Of a stretch of 14,371 nt of DNA, positions 13,008-14,371 are shown piece after piece. A program made the translations under genes and the position numbers. This DNA is from an uncultured Bacteroidales bacterium (GTDB lineage: Bacteria; Bacteroidota; Bacteroidia; Bacteroidales; UBA932), in contig CAJOMY010000028.1 in assembly GCA_905235775.1 (NCBI GenBank), positions 1 to 14,371 on the forward strand. The letters are read 5' to 3'. The notes below the pieces were generated by a model. It was given only the letters and a program-made list of their open reading frames with translations, did not search any database and was not told the origin of the DNA. Positions within the stretch are counted from its first letter, which is position 1. Each line of letters begins with the position of its first letter.

Positions 13008-14371
13008 TCAGGCCGCCGCCTCGATGAGTTCCAGCAGGCGGTCGATGGCTTCCGTGTCGGGGATGTGCCGCAGGACGGGTTCGCTGCGGTGGTAGATCGT
13101 GACCTTGCCGCCGCCTTCGCCCACGTAGCCCCAGTCGGCGTCCGCCATCTCGCCGGGGCCGTTGACGATGCAGCCCATCACGGCGATTACGAGCCCTTTG
13201 AGATGGGCCGTGCGGCGCTGGACCTCCTCGAAGGTCTCCTGGAGGTTGTACAGGGTGCGGCCGCAGCCCGGGCAGGCGATGTATTCGGGCTTGTAGAAGC
13301 GGCGCCGCGCGGCCTGCATGATCTCGTCGACGAGATACTCGCTCAGACCGGCCTCCGCCGGAATATCGTCAATCTCCCGCTTCAGCAATTTCGGCCCCCA
13401 GCGAATCGCCGCATCCAGCATCTGCTGTTCGCTTTGGGTCAGTGCCTGGCTTGCGTTTGAGCGAAGCGAAGGCGCCGTCAGGTGCCGTGGCGGAACGTCA
13501 GCAAGGTTTCCGGAGGAAACCGCAGCAGTGGAGTCGCCGCCCGGAACGGAGTGCAGGGCGCATTCCCCCTGAAAGGGGGATGTCGCAGTAGCGACAGGGG
13601 GTTGGAGAAAGCGAGTTGCCTGTTGCACAATGTATTGTGCAACAGGCAACTCATTCACTGGAGGTTCGGTCAGGGAGACGCGGATGGTGTCGCCGATGCC
13701 TTCCTGGAGCAGCGAGGCGATGCCGACGCAGGACTTGATGCGGCCGCTGTCGCCGCCCCCGGCCTCCGTGACGCCCAGATGCATCGGGAACACGACGCCG
13801 CGCTCCTGCATCCGCCGTGCCAGCTCGCGGTAGGCTTCCACCATCACCACGGTGTTGCTGGCCTTGAGCGAGACGACCACGTTGAGGAACTCCGCCTCGA
13901 TGCACATCTCCAGCCATTCCATCGCCGCCATCGCCATGGCGTGCGGGGTGTTGCCGTAGCGGTCGGTGATGTAACGGCCCAGCGAGCCGTGGTTGAGGCC
14001 CACGCGCACGGCGGTGCCATGCTCCTTGCAGACGCTCAGAAAGCGGGCGAACTGCGCGCGTGCCTGCTCGTGGTCGGGATGGAAATTGCCGGGGTTGATG
14101 CGGACCTTCTCCACGACGGGGGCCACGGCGATGGCCGTCTCCGAACTGAAATGGATGTCTGCGACCAGGGGGACGTTGCAGCCGGCGGCGCGCAGGCGCC
14201 GCTTGATCTCCGTGATGTGCGGGACGTCCTGGCGGCCCGGCACCGTGATGCGGACCATCTGCGCGCCGGCGGCGGCGAGCTCCAGGGCCTGGGCCACGGT
14301 GGCATCGATGTCGGAGGTATGGGTGTTGCACATCGTCTGGACGACGACGGGATGGCCGGCGCCGATGACGA
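13008..14371 (-). CDS. ispG: 4-hydroxy-3-methylbut-2-enyl diphosphate synthase (5' end outside window)
   Basis: Fe-S enzyme of the MEP isoprenoid pathway that reduces methylerythritol cyclodiphosphate to HMBPP. The frame is open beyond ATG 14333 (IGAGHPVVVQTMCNTHTSD), so the true start lies off the right edge. The TIM barrel is intact (VADIHF, KVRINPGNF, GLNHGSL, LGVTEAGGGDSG). The C-terminal 4Fe-4S domain has CPGCGRT (13254-13274) and GCIVNGPGE (13150-13175), giving three Cys and one Glu ligand; EMADADWGYVG marks the large-type form of Bacteroidetes, plants and chlamydiae. Large-type proteins carry a middle domain of some 200 residues or more between barrel and Fe-S domain. Here only about 110 residues lie there, some 70 of them encoded by palindrome-rich DNA. 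Convergent with the fucosidase gene, 65 nt away. Confidence 0.96.
   Translation of the reverse strand, partial: VIGAGHPVVVQTMCNTHTSDIDATVAQALELAAAGAQMVRITVPGRQDVPHITEIKRRLRAAGCNVPLVADIHFSSETAIAVAPVVEKVRINPGNFHPDHEQARAQFARFLSVCKEHGTAVRVGLNHGSLGRYITDRYGNTPHAMAMAAMEWLEMCIEAEFLNVVVSLKASNTVVMVEAYRELARRMQERGVVFPMHLGVTEAGGGDSGRIKSCVGIASLLQEGIGDTIRVSLTEPPVNELPVAQYIVQQATRFLQPPVATATSPFQGECALHSVPGGDSTAAVSSGNLADVPPRHLTAPSLRSNASQALTQSEQQMLDAAIRWGPKLLKREIDDIPAEAGLSEYLVDEIMQAARRRFYKPEYIACPGCGRTLYNLQETFEEVQRRTAHLKGLVIAVMGCIVNGPGEMADADWGYVGEGGGKVTIYHRSEPVLRHIPDTEAIDRLLELIEAAA
13435..13612. repeat. Composite hairpin-rich segment inside ispG
   Basis: Several adjacent inverted repeats sit in the coding sequence. 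GGTTTCC (13505-13511) pairs with GGAAACC (13515-13521) across GGA. TCCCCCT (13564-13570) pairs with AGGGGGA (13574-13580) across GAA. TGTCGC (13581-13586) pairs with GCGACA (13591-13596) across AGTA. The CCCCC arm could also pair with GGGGG at 13597-13601, enclosing the second hairpin. The encoded residues (LQPPVATATSPFQGE through SNASQALTQSEQQ) are low-complexity and unlike any IspG domain. The left boundary near 13435 is set by where recognisable protein resumes and is approximate. Confidence 0.65.
13613..13652. repeat. Perfect 19-bp inverted repeat inside ispG
   Basis: GAGTTGCCTGTTGCACAAT (13613-13631) and its exact reverse complement (13634-13652) are separated by only GT (13632-13633). 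On the coding strand this 40-nt palindrome encodes ELPVAQYIVQQATR at the end of the TIM barrel. It directly abuts the hairpin-rich segment. In mRNA it would form a very stable hairpin; with no T-run it is not a typical terminator. Confidence 0.9.

Noticed and set aside
13435..13652. CRISPR array or integron attachment site
   Set aside because: The inverted repeats are all different, are not evenly spaced and have no spacers, integrase or cas genes nearby.

Overview
The window looks like a GC-rich member of the Bacteroidales. The main evidence is the promoters: four intergenic regions carry the Bacteroidetes-type -7 element TAnnTTTG, three of them with a TTG or TTTG box 19-20 nt upstream. Start codons lack obvious Shine-Dalgarno sequences and genes overlap tightly. 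The gene content also fits: GLUG-repeat surface protein, secreted C1B peptidase, PssA, RNase D-like exonuclease beside an RlmI-type methyltransferase, DUF4172-Fic, and a GH29 fucosidase lipoprotein. Genus cannot be fixed from the sequence; a Rikenellaceae- or Cryptobacteroides-like gut lineage is only a guess.

Layout. 1-1707: the 3' end of a large GLUG/Fn3-like surface protein and a small orphan gene. 1724-2872: a monocistronic glyceraldehyde-3-phosphate dehydrogenase gene with a clear promoter and a perfect-stem terminator. 2875-7989: a tightly packed five-gene operon (secreted C1 peptidase, phosphatidylserine synthase, unknown lipoprotein, 3'-5' exonuclease, rRNA methyltransferase) with gaps of 0 nt or overlaps of 4, 14 and 8 nt. 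8077-9450: a leftward, more AT-rich Fic gene with its own promoter flanked by inverted repeats, possibly acquired. 9506-12942: a two-gene unit of a secreted protein with a DUF922-like N-terminus and a multidomain GH29 fucosidase lipoprotein, probably for glycan use. 13008-14371: leftward ispG of the non-mevalonate isoprenoid pathway, cut by the window end.

The most unusual signal is that two conserved housekeeping enzymes, RlmI and IspG, carry extra in-frame segments whose DNA is dense in inverted repeats. In rlmI a roughly 106-bp imperfect palindrome (6940-7045) adds about 35 low-complexity residues, and a smaller palindromic insert sits near 7582-7620. In ispG a roughly 220-bp stretch (13435-13652) contains several hairpins and a perfect 19-bp inverted repeat, where relatives are expected to carry the middle domain. 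Short motifs are shared between these segments. This resembles protein-coding palindromic elements, such as those known from Rickettsia, and may be a family of small mobile repeats that inserts into genes without breaking the frame.
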